A stretch of 32,321 bases of DNA from Prevotella sp. (GTDB lineage: Bacteria > Bacteroidota > Bacteroidia > Bacteroidales > Bacteroidaceae), in the NCBI GenBank assembly GCA_021636625.1, contig JAJWLX010000037.1, positions 1 to 32,321 on the forward strand, written 5' to 3'. Of this stretch, positions 32,058 to 32,321 are shown one piece after another. The notes beneath the pieces were generated by a model. That model had not been told where the DNA came from, made no database searches, and saw only the letters and a program-made list of their open reading frames with translations. The translations under genes and the position numbers were made by a program. How positions within the stretch are numbered: position 1 is the stretch's first letter; every line of letters starts with the position of its first letter.

Positions 32058-32119
32058 TTCGCCAGTGTCGGATGCCTGTCCGCCACTGGCGAATGTGTAT
32101 CCATATACAGTCGGATACA
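32058..32119. terminator. Two adjacent hairpins after the kinase pair
   Basis: The stem TTCGCCAGTG (32058-32067) pairs with CACTGGCGAA (32084-32093). A second stem, TGTATCC (32096-32102), pairs with GGATACA (32113-32119). Neither is followed at once by a T-run; a T8 tract comes about 30 nt later. The position after the kinase stop suggests transcription termination or 3'-end protection. Confidence 0.5.
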
Positions 32120-32214
32120 TGCCCGATACAACCTATTTTAGCATCTAATAACCTTTTTTTTGCCCGATATTTAACATTTAACATTAAAAATTATATTCTT
32201 TCAGAAATAATTGC

Positions 32215-32222
32215 TACCTTTG
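32215..32222 (+). promoter_or_regulatory. -7 box of the gene entering at the window end
   Basis: TACCTTTG (32215-32222) followed by GCAGCC matches the Bacteroidota -7 element. No TTG lies at the normal upstream distance. The ATG at 32270 is about 40 nt from the predicted start. Confidence 0.55.
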
Positions 32223-32269
32223 CAGCCGCTTAGAAGCAATTAGACAAAAATAACGTTATAAAAATTTTT

Positions 32270-32321
32270 ATGAACTTTACACTATTTATCACCGTTTTGC
32301 TGACGGCTGTAACCTTGGTGG
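32270..32321 (+). CDS. Partial CDS with hydrophobic N-terminus
   Basis: An ATG at 32270 opens a frame that runs off the window (MNFTLFITVLLTAVTLV). The 17 visible residues form a hydrophobic segment, so the product starts with a signal peptide or a membrane helix. A promoter box precedes it at 32215. The family cannot be recognised from this length. Confidence 0.55.
   Translation, partial: MNFTLFITVLLTAVTLV

Overview
The window looks like a chromosomal segment of a gut Bacteroidota, most likely Prevotellaceae (Segatella/Prevotella copri-like). The evidence is a SusC/SusD pair, many Cys-lipoproteins, IPT/TIG surface glycan-binding proteins, and promoters of the Bacteroidota type (TAnnTTTG at -7, usually with TTG about 20 nt upstream). 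No tRNA, rRNA, CRISPR array, transposase or phage gene was seen.

Positions 1-4780 (minus strand) hold a three-gene envelope operon: outer-membrane porin, imelysin lipoprotein and di-haem oxidoreductase lipoprotein. A clear promoter and a folded RNA of about 125 nt precede it. Divergent from it (4823-5876) is a regulator that joins a RIC/YtfE-like di-iron hemerythrin domain to a LuxR DNA-binding domain. Inferred theme: iron or haem handling with redox, O2 or NO sensing.

Positions 6019-9855 (minus) read kdsA, kdsD, an exported phospholipase-D-family protein, then a LuxR-type regulator whose DNA-binding domain closely resembles that of the hemerythrin regulator. kdsA and kdsD belong to Kdo (lipopolysaccharide core) synthesis. 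A BadF/NAGK-type kinase (9969-10919) runs divergently from kdsA.

Positions 11083-30495 are a divergent beta-(gluco)mannan utilisation locus. The minus arm reads SusC, SusD, an IPT-type surface glycan-binding lipoprotein, a second one with six tandem IPT/TIG domains, a terminator hairpin, a 151-aa exported protein, a bimodular GH26-GH5 enzyme, and a GH26-like lipoprotein that appears to have lost both catalytic glutamates. The plus arm reads a CE7 acetyl esterase, a GH26 mannanase, a GH130 mannosylglucose phosphorylase, a terminator hairpin, a GPH/MFS sugar symporter and an AGE-family mannobiose 2-epimerase. Proposed flow: surface binding and cutting, import by SusCD, periplasmic deacetylation and trimming to mannobiose, import by the symporter, epimerisation to mannosylglucose, then phosphorolysis to mannose-1-phosphate and glucose. 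No dedicated regulator, alpha-galactosidase or beta-mannosidase lies in the window. The two divergent promoters share an almost identical 16-17 bp motif at the same distance from their -7 boxes, which suggests one activator controls both arms.

Positions 30612-32022 hold two tandem paralogous deoxynucleoside kinases. The window ends inside a new gene that starts at 32270.

A further theme is a family of short-period repeats (AGTTCAAAGTTCAAA type) that sit directly in front of start codons, oriented with the gene, at four places.
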